64,000 nucleotides of DNA from Coriaria nepalensis (lineage: Eukaryota; Streptophyta; Magnoliopsida; Cucurbitales; Coriariaceae). Under the pieces are notes generated by a model. The model made no database searches. It was not told the origin of the DNA and saw only the letters and a list, made by a program, of their open reading frames with translations. A program made the position numbers and the translations under genes. The stretch is from contig CP114489.1 in NCBI GenBank assembly GCA_027186245.1, forward strand, positions 10,485,501 through 10,549,500, written 5' to 3'. Each line of letters opens with the position of its first letter. Position 1 is the first letter of the stretch. Shown here in pieces: positions 10,866 through 23,137 of the stretch.

Positions 10866-11273
10866 GAAAGAAAGAAAGAGAAGGAATTGATCGATCTTTT
10901 TATATCTCGATTTTTCAAGTATTTCTAAGAATATAATATACTTACCAATATTTTCCGACCAATAAAACAAACTCTTAGTCTAGACGTGCCCTTTTAAACT
11001 TTCAAGAGTCCTTCGTTCGGACTTAATAGTGACTCGAAAACCAACTTGGGACCAGTAAGGTTTGAAAAATACGGCCCAAGAAGAAAAGGCCACTGGAATA
11101 GACGAAAACATCAATGTGATTTTGTCTGGCCCACATTTGTCCACCTCTATGGACAAGGCAGAAAACGGCCCCACCCTGATTGACCTTCTAGAACATGAGA
11201 ATATTTTGGGGGACAGTGCTTAATTTTACATAATTATGTAAAACCAAATTGATGATGACGATCAAGAGACGGA
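10866..11273. other. Intergenic between copia relic and SMI1/KNR4-like gene
   Basis: This starts with a short (GAAA)n run at about 10861-10885. The remainder shows no coding signal, and the 64-residue minus-strand frame at 10980-11174 has no recognisable motif. Confidence 0.4.
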
Positions 11274-11455
11274 TCAGGCATCAGGAGGGTGCATCAACGT
11301 TAGAACAGTTTTATCGTTATTACTATTCTGATTAAGATTTTCTAATTCCCCGCCATCAGTGAAATTTTCATTTAGATCAAGCGCGTACACTATATCTTCC
11401 CTAGTCCAACCCCCACGCAATAAAATCAAAGACGATTCTCTCACGTGCCACGTCA
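11274..11455 (-). other. Probable C-terminal continuation in a shifted frame
   Basis: Directly behind the stop at 11453, another minus-strand frame runs to 11274 with WHVRESSLILLRGGWTRED and a charged tail ending MHPPDA. The change of register equals the loss of one base (or gain of two) and lies near short A and G runs. If the frames are joined, the protein would be about 350 residues. It may be a sequencing slip or a real truncating mutation. Confidence 0.5.
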
Positions 11456-12334
11456 CGCCACACCCTCTTCCTCTTTTTCCCTCCATAAAGCGGGCCCACT
11501 CCTCTGCCCCGTCACCATATCATCTCCACCGTCCATCATCATAATCATCTCCCAAACCTCGTCTTCCCTCCATCCCCCTTCCCTCAACCTCTCAGAAACC
11601 TCCTCCAAACACTCTCCCAATCCTTTCAACTCCGTCCCACTCCACCACTCACGCGCTCTCTTCCCACTCTCCGTCGTATCCGTCCAGAAATCGATCTGGC
11701 GAGCAGTCGTCGCTGCCCATGCCGGGGAGTCACTCATCGTCATTCGATGCAAGAACTCGCCGTTTTGGAAGAATCCGGCTAGATCGAAGATGAGGATACG
11801 AACATCGCTGCCGTTAACGTAGAAAACAGGATTTCCGGCCGTATTCGGCGCAGAAGGTATGTAACTTTTTCGATAAATCGGAACGAGAACAGGCGCGCTG
11901 TTCAATAACCGTTTGGCTAAATCTAAAGCCTCGTTTGGATCGTCAGGTTCGGTTCCCCAAGATTGGCACCAGAATTTTCTCCGAGAAACTTCTTTGAGGA
12001 GAGTGAGTGAAGGTAGGTTGAGGACAATGTGAAGCTGTTGAGAAGAAGAGGAGCGCCAGTTAGGGAATCCTGGAGAAACTGGGAGGCCTTCTTGGAGGAT
12101 GGACCGGAGATCTGGCGGGAAGGAGAAGCCGAATGTGGATTCGATAGAGGTGAATTCGGCGTCGGAGAGGCCAGGGAGGACGGGGACGTTTAGCGATTTG
12201 AGGTGATTGATGACAGTCTTGGCGTAGGCGGTGAATGAGAAGCAGACGAGTTGGGAGCGGCCGCGGCGGCGAGGAAATAATTTCGAGGCGGTTGCGCCAG
12301 TTTGATCTGTGGTGGTTGTTATCGCGGCGGCCAT
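11453..12334 (-). CDS. SMI1/KNR4 (SUKH)-like plant protein with late frame break
   Basis: A 293-residue frame starting MAAAITTTTDQTG. After a variable, Arg-rich N-terminus it has PVLPGLSDAEFTSIESTFGF followed by SFPPDLRSILQEGLPVSPGF and NWR. This arrangement (an acidic helix, then F-x-FPPDLR-x-x-L) is typical of the SMI1/KNR4 fold. The family assignment is from memory; the cellular role in plants is not known to me. The middle region (VLVPIYRKSYIPSAP...NPVFYVNGSDVRILIFDLAGFF) fits a conserved plant protein of this class. The frame stops at 11453, but a second frame beginning around 11450 continues with TWHVRESSLILLRGGWTRED and IVYALDLN to 11274. That reads like the natural C-terminus, so one base may be missing near 11445-11485. 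No intron is visible. Confidence 0.75.
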   Translation of the reverse strand: MAAAITTTTDQTGATASKLFPRRRGRSQLVCFSFTAYAKTVINHLKSLNVPVLPGLSDAEFTSIESTFGFSFPPDLRSILQEGLPVSPGFPNWRSSSSQQLHIVLNLPSLTLLKEVSRRKFWCQSWGTEPDDPNEALDLAKRLLNSAPVLVPIYRKSYIPSAPNTAGNPVFYVNGSDVRILIFDLAGFFQNGEFLHRMTMSDSPAWAATTARQIDFWTDTTESGKRAREWWSGTELKGLGECLEEVSERLREGGWREDEVWEMIMMMDGGDDMVTGQRSGPALWREKEEEGVA

Positions 12335-13119
12335 TAGAAGTGAAAGGAAAGGGAGATTGGAGATGTGGTAGTTTTGTACAGCGGAGGAGGAAGTCAGGTG
12401 GAGGCCTAAGGGTGGTAGCTAACTTCTTGGTCCGATCAGCATGAGAAATACGTTCTTCAATTATCGTTCTACGGAATGAACAAATGAATGAGATCCGTAA
12501 GAGTGGAAGTGGATTGTTTTATGCTTTTGATTATTTGTTTGAGCGAAGAAAATGTGGGAATGTATTAAGGAATCAATTATCACATGATACTCACACGTTG
12601 AATCTCCTCCTCGTCATCATGATCATCAGCGAAACAATCTCCTCGTCATCATCTTCATCTTTTACACTATCCTGATCAGGATTAACAAAGTCCATCCAGG
12701 AATAGCCCTTCCTCCTTCCCTAACAACACAGGAGTCTCCATACACACTCTTGGTTTGACCTCGTGTGCTGGTCCAATATCTGTCTTGTTAACTTCAAGCA
12801 TGCGCAAACAAACTTTTGTCCTTTTCCCGATGCTTCATTCCTCTAATTATGCACCTGCACATGTGTATGGAATACGCCTCCCCCTCCTCTGTTGAGTTTT
12901 TCTAGTTCTTCAATATACTTACCAATTGTTAATTCGGAATTTTCGTGAACGACATGTGCAAGTAGTTCAATAATCAGTCCAAGAATATAAAAAAACCCAT
13001 CATAAAACTAGTATCCATAAATTTCACAGACAAACCCAGCAGATTATTACTACTATCATGATTAGAATCAAACAACACTTGAAAGAAACCAAACACCGGA
13101 CGGGACATTAATTCAATCT
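12335..13119. other. Intergenic: promoter side of SUKH-like gene, 3' side of tubulin
   Basis: Both flanking genes are on the minus strand. Positions 12335-12480 are the GC-richer leader of the SUKH-like gene. The remainder holds its upstream DNA and the tubulin 3' untranslated region (up to 13119). No other gene is visible. Confidence 0.5.
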
Positions 13120-15256
<2,137 letters not shown>

Positions 15257-15406
15257 TTTCGCTAAAAGAAGAAATTCGAAAATTGTAGCGACGAGCAAAA
15301 GAAGAGGGAGATCGAAGAAACTGCTCGAAAAGAAGCAGAGAGCGTTTATCAAGACGCTACTCTTTCAAATTTCGAAAATGAGTCGCATTTATTCGATCTT
15401 CGTGGT

Positions 15407-15415
15407 TTTATAGGT
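15407..15415 (-). promoter_or_regulatory. TATA box of the alpha-tubulin gene
   Basis: CCTATAAAACC on the minus strand, about 150 bases before the tubulin ATG. It predicts a start of transcription near 15378 and a leader of about 120 bases. Confidence 0.6.
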
Positions 15416-16364
15416 GGGTGAGAGATTTAACCGCAACTTGGTTACTGTTACGATTGGCACGGGATAGTGGCACCCTGTCACCAATCACTCCCCAAACACT
15501 TAGGAAGATATTTAACCGCGTTTTTCCATGTTTAAATTTCAGGCAGTTTTCATTTCCCTACCATTTTTTTTTTTTTTTTGGTAAGAAAAAAATTTAATTA
15601 TATGATAATAGCTAGCCAAACAAAGAATTAAGCAACAGACCACGTGGCCCGTATTTGAGAAACAAGAAGTCTTCTGGGCCCAATTAGATATAATAGTATT
15701 GTGGGCCTGTGACTTGTAGGGCCGGTTGCACAGAGGCTATTGGACTACAGGTATACAAACCACGTGCCCATGATGCTACTGTCGGGGTACAGAGTCAGCC
15801 TTATCTTTGAAGCAAAGATGCCCAATCAACAGAATCATTATTTGCTGGAACGTTATTTTCTTACCAAGATTTTGCTTCAATGGCACTTTAGAAAGCTTTT
15901 GAAGTAAAGAAGAAGAAGATTGAATGTTTTCAAGCGATAAAACGGTAACTTTTAATCACTTCAAATTAAAGCCTAGATATCATAAGTTTCTAGATTGTTT
16001 TAGATTGAGAAAATCACTGTGAAGATATTCGTGTATGCACTTAAACTATGATCATATTGTACTAGACCAATAAAAATCACTATAAATGTATTCAATATTG
16101 GGCTAGAACTACCTATTAAAATCGCTCTAAACTTGATGAAACTGAAGTTTAGAAACTTCTAGCCTAAATTGACAATTAAAAATGATACTAAAAGATGCAC
16201 AAGAATCTACAAAACCTAGGAAGCTCATTAGGATCATAAGCCGGGATATTAACCCGAACATCTGCTAATTTTCTAGCAATGTAGCTTTAAGTATCTAGTC
16301 AATATGGAACATACAGCAATAGGGCCATCAAAACTTCTTGGTGGCATCATTTTAGGGCTTGTTT
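15416..16364. other. Tubulin upstream region; two G-boxes
   Basis: There is no gene. It contains two CACGTG G-box cores, near 15640 and near 15762, 220-390 bases upstream of the tubulin TATA box and in the range where promoter elements act. A poly-T run sits near 15565. Positions 15900-16364 are AT-rich with no signal. Confidence 0.4.
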
Positions 16365-18800
16365 CTAGTCTTTTAAAAGCTCCTCAACCCTTTTCATAGA
16401 GGGTCTATTGATGGGTAATGTCGCGGTACAAAGGAAAGCCACATTCAAAACTCTTTCAATCTGTTCAAAATCACATGTAAATAGCTTCATTCTTGGATCT
16501 ATAAGATTGTCCACATCACCGCAACATACTTCCTCTTTGCCATTTTCTTCTGCAAAGCATGATAAAGCAGTTCCTCTAACCCACTTCACTAGATCACCAT
16601 TTTCTCCACAGAAAGCACCATTAGGCCTCTTACCAGTAAACATTTCCATCAAAACCACACCAGAACTATAGGCATCACTCTTCTCTGTCACTTTCATAGT
16701 ATACGCATACTCTGCAATAACAGTTCAACAATTTAAACAAATAAAATTTATTGTGGAAACAAACAATTATCAACGTAACGAAATAAAACGTTACTCACCA
16801 GGTGCAATGTAGCCGTAGGACCCAGCAACTCGAGACATGACATCACGACTAGGATCCCCCTCACGTTGCAATGTCTTAGCCAACCCGAAATCAGCCAATT
16901 TGGGCCTGAATTCTTCGTCTAAGAGTACATTATTACTCTTAATGTCACAGTGCACTATAGCTGGAACACAGTCATGATGAAGATAAGCCAGGCCCTGAGC
17001 CGTACCAACTGCTATATCAAACCGCCTTTGCCAATCTAATAAATTGGAATCGCTATGGCCATGCAATGCGTCACCTAAGCTACCATTTTCCATATACTCA
17101 TACACCAGAATTCTGTTATCTTCACCATCACGTAAACTACAGAGCAGTTTCACGATATTGACGTGGGGAACCTGACCCAATGAGTCCACCTCGGATCGGA
17201 AAACAAGTTCAGCATCTGCCTCCTTACCACTCCAAAGTCTCTTTACGGCGACAACATGACCTGGTTTAAGACATACTCCATAAACACGGCCGGATCCACC
17301 TTCTCCAATTAAGTTTCGACTAGTGAGATGTGGGATTATGTCTTCCTCATTGAATCTGATCCGTTGAAAGGCAGCCACCTTCCATGGCTTCATACACTCG
17401 CCATTGAATATATGAAACTTGGATTTAACTACCCATAACCGATAAGAACTAGAGCGGATATGGATTAAATAATTATAACATACAGAGGGACCTGTTTCGG
17501 TTTCCGGCAAGGAGCAAGGAGCAAGTGGCTTCAAATCTGGGCTACAAAGATTCGGGTTGCCCATTAAGCTTGCAAGGAACAGTTCATGATCGAAACCAAA
17601 CGGAACTCTTTCGTACAGTTTATTAACTGATATATCGAATTGATTTAGCTTCAGCTTTGTTAACTTTACCGGAATTTGGCCGGAAAGTATGTTTCTAGAA
17701 AGATCTAAATATGTTAATACCGGCAAGTCACTGAGCTGATAAGGAATCTGGCCAGATAATCTGTTACCTGAAGATTCAACTCGGTCAAGTCAGTTCATGA
17801 GCTCACCGTGCTTGGAATTGTGCCAGAAATATTGTTCTCCTGCAAGTCAAGCTTCTGTAGATTCTTTAATTCTGTTATACATGAAGGAATCTCTCCAGAA
17901 AAGTTGTTTCCGCTTGCATCAAATTTAACGAGGTCAGTCAACTTTCAGAGTTGATCTGGCAATGGCTGGAAAAGCTGTTTCCTGCTACTATGAGCACAGT
18001 GAGGCCTCTAGCTTTAGAGATTGAAGGTGGAATCGAACCTTTGAATCTGTTGTTTCTCAATTCTAGGTGTTCAAGCATTGGAAGATTCCAGAAACTGTCT
18101 GGTAGTTTGCCGGAGAGTTCGTTGTTCTCGGTTCGAATGTAGTAGAGAGAGCTGCACTCACCGTATGACTCTGGCACAACTCCTGAGAATCCAATGTTGA
18201 CAGCTAGGATTCGTTTAAGTTTCTTTCCATAACACAAATATTCCGGCTAGTTTCCTGCGAAGTTGTTGGTGGAGACATCGAATTCTTCCAGTTCAACGTA
18301 TCGGCCTAGATTTGCAGGCAGCGTACCTGAAAAACTGTTGTCAAAGAGTTTTACCGATCTTAATTTAGGATTCAAAGCAAAAACCTCTGGACTTTCGCCT
18401 TCCAGGAAGTTGTCGTTCAGATTCGCGTATTCAAGAGGTATTGCAGCGATCTTCTCATGAAACTTTCCCGTGAGACCGTTCAGCGAAACGTCCAAACTAC
18501 GTAGATTGCTCAAATTCGCTAAGCTAACAGGAATTTCACCAGATCTGTTCCACATTTATCAGTCCCGCGAAAGTCTCAGGCACTTCTCCTGACAGAAGAT
18601 TGCTAGACAAATCGAGGTTCCTGAGCGATACTAGCTTGCCGATTGACTCTGGAATAGCTCCGATGAGATTCGTGTTCGGTAAAAACAAATTCTCGAGTTT
18701 TGATAAGTTTCCCATCTCTGAAGGCAAAGAACTTTCCTGAAACGGATTTTGAGCGAGTTCTGCAGATGGTAACTCCCTCATAGCCCAATCTAAGATAACC
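16365..18800 (-). pseudogene. HAESA-LIKE2-type LRR receptor kinase pseudogene, N-terminally truncated
   Basis: HSL2-class receptor kinases perceive IDA-type peptides in organ abscission. Here LRRs run from about 18781 (QNPFQESSLPSEMGNLSKL) through FDVSTNNFAGN (18.25 kb) and ESYGECSSLYYIRTENNELS (18.1 kb) to LNQFDISVNKLYERVPFGFD (17.6 kb). The kinase follows with GEGGSGRVYG, VAVKRLW, VYEYMENGSLGDALHG, IVHCDIKSNN and DFGLAK. Exon 2 (16711-16365) joins at the conserved place, inside the Glu codon of the APE motif, and continues YAYTMKVTEKSDAYSSGVVL. Breaks: a stop after NNFAGN (about 18247), a frameshift and stop around 17938, a stop near 17805, and a frameshift near 17770. The HRD Arg is replaced by Cys, and the membrane segment is garbled (about 17450-17500). 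The signal peptide, cap and first LRRs are missing. Confidence 0.9.
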
Positions 18801-18884
18801 AGGATAATTACCCAAAGGTAACAAGTTCATGCAATGCTTGAACTTTGCTACACTTACAACTTTAGTGCCCATAGCAGCAAAATT

Positions 18885-19245
18885 TTCTTATCTTCAGAAT
18901 TCAGATGTAATTTGATCACGAACAAAGTCATACTCCATATCTACATGCTCAATGTGCTCATGATGTACTGGGTTTTTACTCAAGTGAATCACACTTTCAC
19001 TGTCAGAGTCCACCGTGCAACAACTCTCAAATAAACCAATTTCGTCTACAACTCCTTGTAACCAGATTGCTTCTTTAAAAAATTATGTCAAAGCCACATA
19101 TTCATCCTTGGTAAAATAGTAAAACCAAAGGTTGCAGTTGAGGTTTTTAACTAATACAATCCCCACCGAGCAAAATTGTAAGCATTAGTAGACTTTCGAT
19201 TGTCACGATCTCCGGTAAAATCAGAGTCAACATATCTAATTAGAG
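18885..19245 (-). mobile_element. Copia RNase H fragment
   Basis: Translated on the minus strand with frameshifts, this gives RYVDSDFTGDRDNRKSTNAY, TATFGFT, a degenerate YVAL patch, VHLSKNP-like and HHEHIEHVD-like segments. These are the consecutive landmarks of the RNase H domain in Tnt1-type copia elements. It is badly decayed, lacks flanking domains and LTRs, and lies within about 100 bases of the truncated end of the HSL2-like pseudogene. Confidence 0.7.
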
Positions 19246-19454
19246 ATATAATGTTATAGATCATTTACCGAAATTTAAACTAATACTAAAAATTTAAATA
19301 TCTAAATAACCACTTTAATATAGTCCAGTATATCAAATTCATGATTTGACATAAATCTACTATAAAAAAGCATAAATTTTGCACCAATAACCAAGTTTGG
19401 TTTATCTTTATAGAGGTCATTTCCTATTCCATTGCATGCTGCCATCTTTCACTG

Positions 19455-19515
19455 TCCTTTGAGCTAATGGCTATTTGATAACTAGTAGAGTAGGTTCAAT
19501 TCCCTACGTATCTAA
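19455..19515 (+). repeat. Possible tRNA-derived SINE remnant
   Basis: TGAGCTAATGG (19460-19470) resembles an RNA polymerase III A box, and GGTTCAATTCC (19493-19503) differs at one place from the B-box consensus. The 33-base spacing is too short for a tRNA but fits plant SINE heads. No clear 3' tail or target duplication was found. Confidence 0.25.
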
Positions 19516-21081
19516 ACAGGCAATTAAAGCAATATAAATGAGGCTAGCATAGAAATACTTTAGGTGAGGAATAACCACTTTTTACCTCCATCTCAAATCA
19601 AATGGTAATCTAAAATATATCATGATTTGATTTGTATAAGATATCACCAATATCATGTTTTATTTTAGCTCCATTAGTTATGCATTGCACATTATCATCT
19701 GTTGTTTCATCAAGGCACCTACCCTTCAATTGCTATTCACTTGGGCCAGCAATAATTGTGGGCTCCACCTCAATGGAAGTACCCCCTACTAACTCTAGAA
19801 GAAGGTAAGTTAGGTGTAGGAGCAACAGTTTGTATACGTGAAATGGTGTTAGAAGATTTACAAAGAAATATAATCGCATTAAACACAATATCCCCACTCA
19901 AAATTATTCTAACACCCACTGTTTCCTATCCCACAATTTATAACCTTTTTTACCTTCCTCGTAATCTATAAAAACATATTTTTGAGACATAAGACATCTC
20001 ACTTTTTCTAAAATTTTCCTACTAATTCGTTGAGCTACTCTATTTTTGGGGTATTTTAATAACTATTTTATGTTTAAGAATTCCATTTTCTTCACAAAAT
20101 TAATTAAAAACAGAATTACAAAACTCTAACTCATCATAATGTCCTTAGTGTTTTTATCTTCTTGTTAATTTGATTTTCTACTACGACTTTCCAAATTTTG
20201 AGCTTTAACTAAAGACTATGAGGAAACTATTGCAAACCTTCAGAAAGTAAAATATTAAGGACCGAATCTAACACTTGTAATATGGATTTGGTATTCGTTC
20301 TTAAAAAAAGAAGGTGTGGTAATTGCTAATTCCTGTAATCCTTATGAACATCACTATAGTGGTTCCTAGAATAAGTCAAAAAGGAAGAGCATCCACATGT
20401 GTGCGAAATTATAGTCTTTGAAGAATGTTTTGAAATGGAATATGATCAAATGTGGCCCTTCATGTAAGATAATCAATTCCTATAATGGGCTTACTTTATA
20501 TTTAGCGTAAATTAATATTGGTCATTATATAAATAATCAAAGCGGAGGTTTGTTGAACTATAAGTCACTAACCCATCTCCATGAATTCAAAGAAAACACA
20601 AGCCAATGATCGATCATCACACTATGTGTTTCTGCCACATCAATGAGAAAAAAACACATCAAAACGACAAAAGAAATATATATATATATATCATCAGCGC
20701 CTATGATCGGAGCGTAAGAAGCAGTAGTAGTTGAAGTATTGTCGTCAAGCAAAGCAATCCAATTATATTTTTGTTTGGTGGGGTCTAATCTTCAAAAAGA
20801 AAATTTAACTTCTTGCTGCTTTCGGCATCGCACCCTACTCATAGAACACACACTTTATTGGGAGATAGAAGGGAAAATTAGAAGCGAGTAAGCGAAAAAA
20901 TAAGAGAGAAATATGGTGCTAATGACTGGCATGATGAATAAGCGAGAAGTTGATCGAACCAGACCATGCAGAGAAGGACGTTAGGCCATGACTTCGAACT
21001 TCAAGCCAACTAACATTTTGTAATATTCTTATCACTACAAATAAATATCTAACACACATATATATATACACATTTTTTAGT

Positions 21082-21125
21082 TTTCCAGCCACCCAGCCCA
21101 GGCGGCCTCCTGGGCTAGGCTGGGG
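21082..21125. other. GC-rich inverted repeat
   Basis: AGCCCAGG and CCTGGGCT face each other across six bases, with partly matching outer arms (CCAGCC and GGCTGG). This is a small GC-rich hairpin in very AT-rich surroundings. I see no link to a gene or to element ends. Confidence 0.5.
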
Positions 21126-22304
21126 GTGATTCCGCCATTGTTCGCCAAGTTCATGTTGATACTCCCCCGGCACCGTTACAAGTTACGAAACAAATGTCCG
21201 GCCCAGCTTACTAGTTACTCCAGACGGTGAACAACTTAATCCTAAAGTGTTGTTTGCTCTGTCGACGTTTTGGATTAGAATTAGGGGAGCAAGAAGTTTC
21301 TACTCCCCGGATTTACCCATTCATACCCTAATGGGCGGATCTCGACATTCATGCGGGTCCTAAGCGAGGTTTTTCCGGTCCCCTTAGAAAAAGGCTATGA
21401 AAGTTCGAAAAGTGAAAGATAAGACTATATCTTATATGGACACATAACAAATAATAAGAATAAAAAATACATTGTTGAATTGAATTTGAGATAGTTAGAA
21501 ATTGATATTAAAAAAAGTTTAAGTTATTAATCAACAGGATATTTTTATATTTACAACTTATAATAATGATAAATATTATTTTTATATAAAAATATACCTT
21601 ATTTTTATACACGAGATCCCAAAATGTATATAACCAGACCATTTTAAGGAATCTAATTTTTAATTAAGCTGGTTTTTTAATTGTCATAATGAACAAGAAA
21701 ATGCAGGATTGGGCGGAAGCCATGTATCTTTTTTTATAAGAAAAAACATGATGCATAAGAAAAATTCTCCACGTTTCAAATTTTTTTAGTGAACTTGGGC
21801 CACACTAAGAGCTGTGAACCAGTCCAATAGAAACCACTTTCATATGTGGTCGTCGCATATGTGATTGATTTTTATTAAGTTGATCCATAACTCTTATATA
21901 AACTGGGTTCATCCAAAAATTTCTAAATGTGTTTGTAAGTATAATGAGCCCGTGATCTACATACCTAACTATACTAACAGTTACTGAAAATGAGACTACC
22001 TGTAAGGAACATGAAATTAGGATCAGAATTGGATGATCATCATGAACTATAAATTAAGATATACCTTAGTCCTTACTTACACAGTATCGTCATCACCTTA
22101 GTTCTTCATCAAGATTAGTTCTTCATAGCTACATCCCTAATTTCGAACACATGTATATCTGGAAAAGTGCATAATCATGGCCCCTTTTCTTTCCTTACAA
22201 TTATGAAATTAAGGTCCATCTATATATAAAGACAATAATACAATATAATTAGGGCATAAAATCACAACAAAAGAAACTATAACTAGCTAGCTAGCTAATA
22301 ATAT

Positions 22305-22328
22305 TGCCTGGCTCCATTTTGCATGCCA
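22305..22328 (-). promoter_or_regulatory. miR160 endogenous target mimic site (eTM160-like)
   Basis: The minus-strand RNA reads, 5' to 3', UGGCAUGCA, then AAAU, then GGAGCCAGGCA. The last 11 bases pair perfectly with miR160 positions 1-11 and the first 9 with positions 13-21 (one G:U). The middle four stand opposite a single miRNA base, so three extra bases bulge right at the Argonaute cleavage zone. This is the defining layout of a non-cleavable target mimic. The miR160 sequence is recalled from memory. Confidence 0.7.
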
Positions 22329-22550
22329 TTTTGTATCCCTACTTGAAACTAAGAAGGATAACTCATACATGCACGTATGTACGGTGTACGTACAGTATGG
22401 ACTTACTTTCACTCCATGATCTTCACCTTAAACGATACCGACAGCTGACCGGAGCAGCTTACTTACAATTGTCTGAATCATTCTGCTACCCAAAAATCAA
22501 TCTTGAATCAGCTTCATCACTCGAGAAACCTAGGGAGGATTGATTCCGAA

Positions 22551-22590
22551 GAGAAAGAGAGAGAGAGAGAGAGAGAGGAAGAGAGAGGAA
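22551..22590. repeat. GA-rich microsatellite
   Basis: GA dinucleotide run followed by GGAAGAGAGAGG. It reads as a CT-rich stretch on the minus strand, at the expected 5' end of the candidate non-coding RNA. CT-rich leaders are common at plant transcription starts. Confidence 0.9.
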
Positions 22591-22616
22591 GAGGCATAAT
22601 ATCATGAACAATGAAA

Positions 22617-22624
22617 CTATATAT
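22617..22624 (-). promoter_or_regulatory. TATA box of the candidate non-coding RNA
   Basis: ATATATAG on the minus strand, about 30 bases upstream of the CT-rich leader. It sits about 290 bases upstream of the miR160 mimic site. Confidence 0.5.
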
Positions 22625-22822
22625 GATGTCCTTTCTGGCTTCAGTTTGCTATAATGTCTGGTGAAAAGCCCTTTTCATTTTTTTTTTTTAATTTTTTTTT
22701 TTAACCCTTTTGCTCAGTTTTCCCCCTACCACACAAACTCCAGCCTTGCTTACTTTTTGTAACATTAACTCACTCTTTATTTATACATACGCAACGCTCG
22801 TGCCTTTTACAACCCTACCGAT

Positions 22823-23123
22823 TGTTGAAAATCATTATCTTACTTTTTCGCGGTAAAAAGTTGAAATTGGAGTTACGAACAATTAAATAAATTTCATTAA
22901 TTAACCAAAAACATGAAAACAAGCCTAGTAGAGTCTCTACTTCTATTTATAACACAGATTATTCACTAATCAATAAAAGATTCCTACGAATTCTACTAGG
23001 ATCAAATATAAATAATAAACAAATAAATAAAAAATAATAAAGATTGAAGTTACAACTAAAGGTAAATATCCTAAACATGCTTAGAATTAGGCCTTTGCAA
23101 TTCGAGTTGATCGCATCCTAACA
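22823..23123 (-). mobile_element. Lone copia-type LTR
   Basis: On the minus strand it begins TGTTAGGATGC and ends TTTCAACA, about 301 bp. A TATA motif (TTATAAATAG, about 22952-22943) sits two thirds along, as in plant copia LTRs, and the last part has the usual TTAATGAAAT. Just before it (23124-23137) lies GCCAGCATGAGGG, which looks like the end of a copia coding region and polypurine tract, so it is probably a 3' LTR whose element is gone. The flanking five bases do not match each other, so a target duplication is not supported and the ends are approximate. Confidence 0.5.
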
Positions 23124-23137
23124 CCCTCATGCTGGCC

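Larger units (their letters stand above)
19246..22259. other. Intergenic, AT-rich with small oddities
   Basis: No gene is supported. A possible SINE remnant is at 19440-19530 (listed). A GC-rich hairpin patch is at 21082-21125 (listed). A TA run is at 20677-20690. The frames at 19756-19971 and 20919-21173 show no recognisable protein. The rest is plain AT-rich DNA. Confidence 0.4.
22260..22590 (-). ncRNA. Candidate long non-coding RNA carrying a miR160 target mimic
   Basis: On the minus strand a TATA box (22618-22624) is followed about 30 bases later by a CT-rich leader (GA repeats on the plus strand, 22551-22590), and then by sequence with no long reading frame. At 22328-22305 it carries a miR160 mimic site (listed separately). 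The arrangement resembles known target-mimic transcripts such as IPS1: a Pol II promoter, a short non-coding RNA, and a bulged microRNA site. The 5' end is inferred from the TATA box. The 3' end is unknown; I place it arbitrarily just beyond the site, and the transcript may be longer or spliced. A miR160 precursor on the plus strand is unlikely, because no star strand is found nearby and the mature sequence would carry three extra bases. Confidence 0.5.

Noticed and set aside
19455..19515. A tRNA gene
   Set aside because: A and B boxes are only 33 bases apart and there is no anticodon arm. At best it is a SINE head.
22305..22328. A MIR160 hairpin on the plus strand
   Set aside because: The plus strand resembles miR160 but carries three extra bases in the middle, and no star-strand sequence pairs with it nearby. 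The complementary reading as a mimic fits better.
22818..23128. Target-site duplication around the lone LTR
   Set aside because: The flanking five bases (CCGAT and CCCTC) do not match, so no duplication is claimed.
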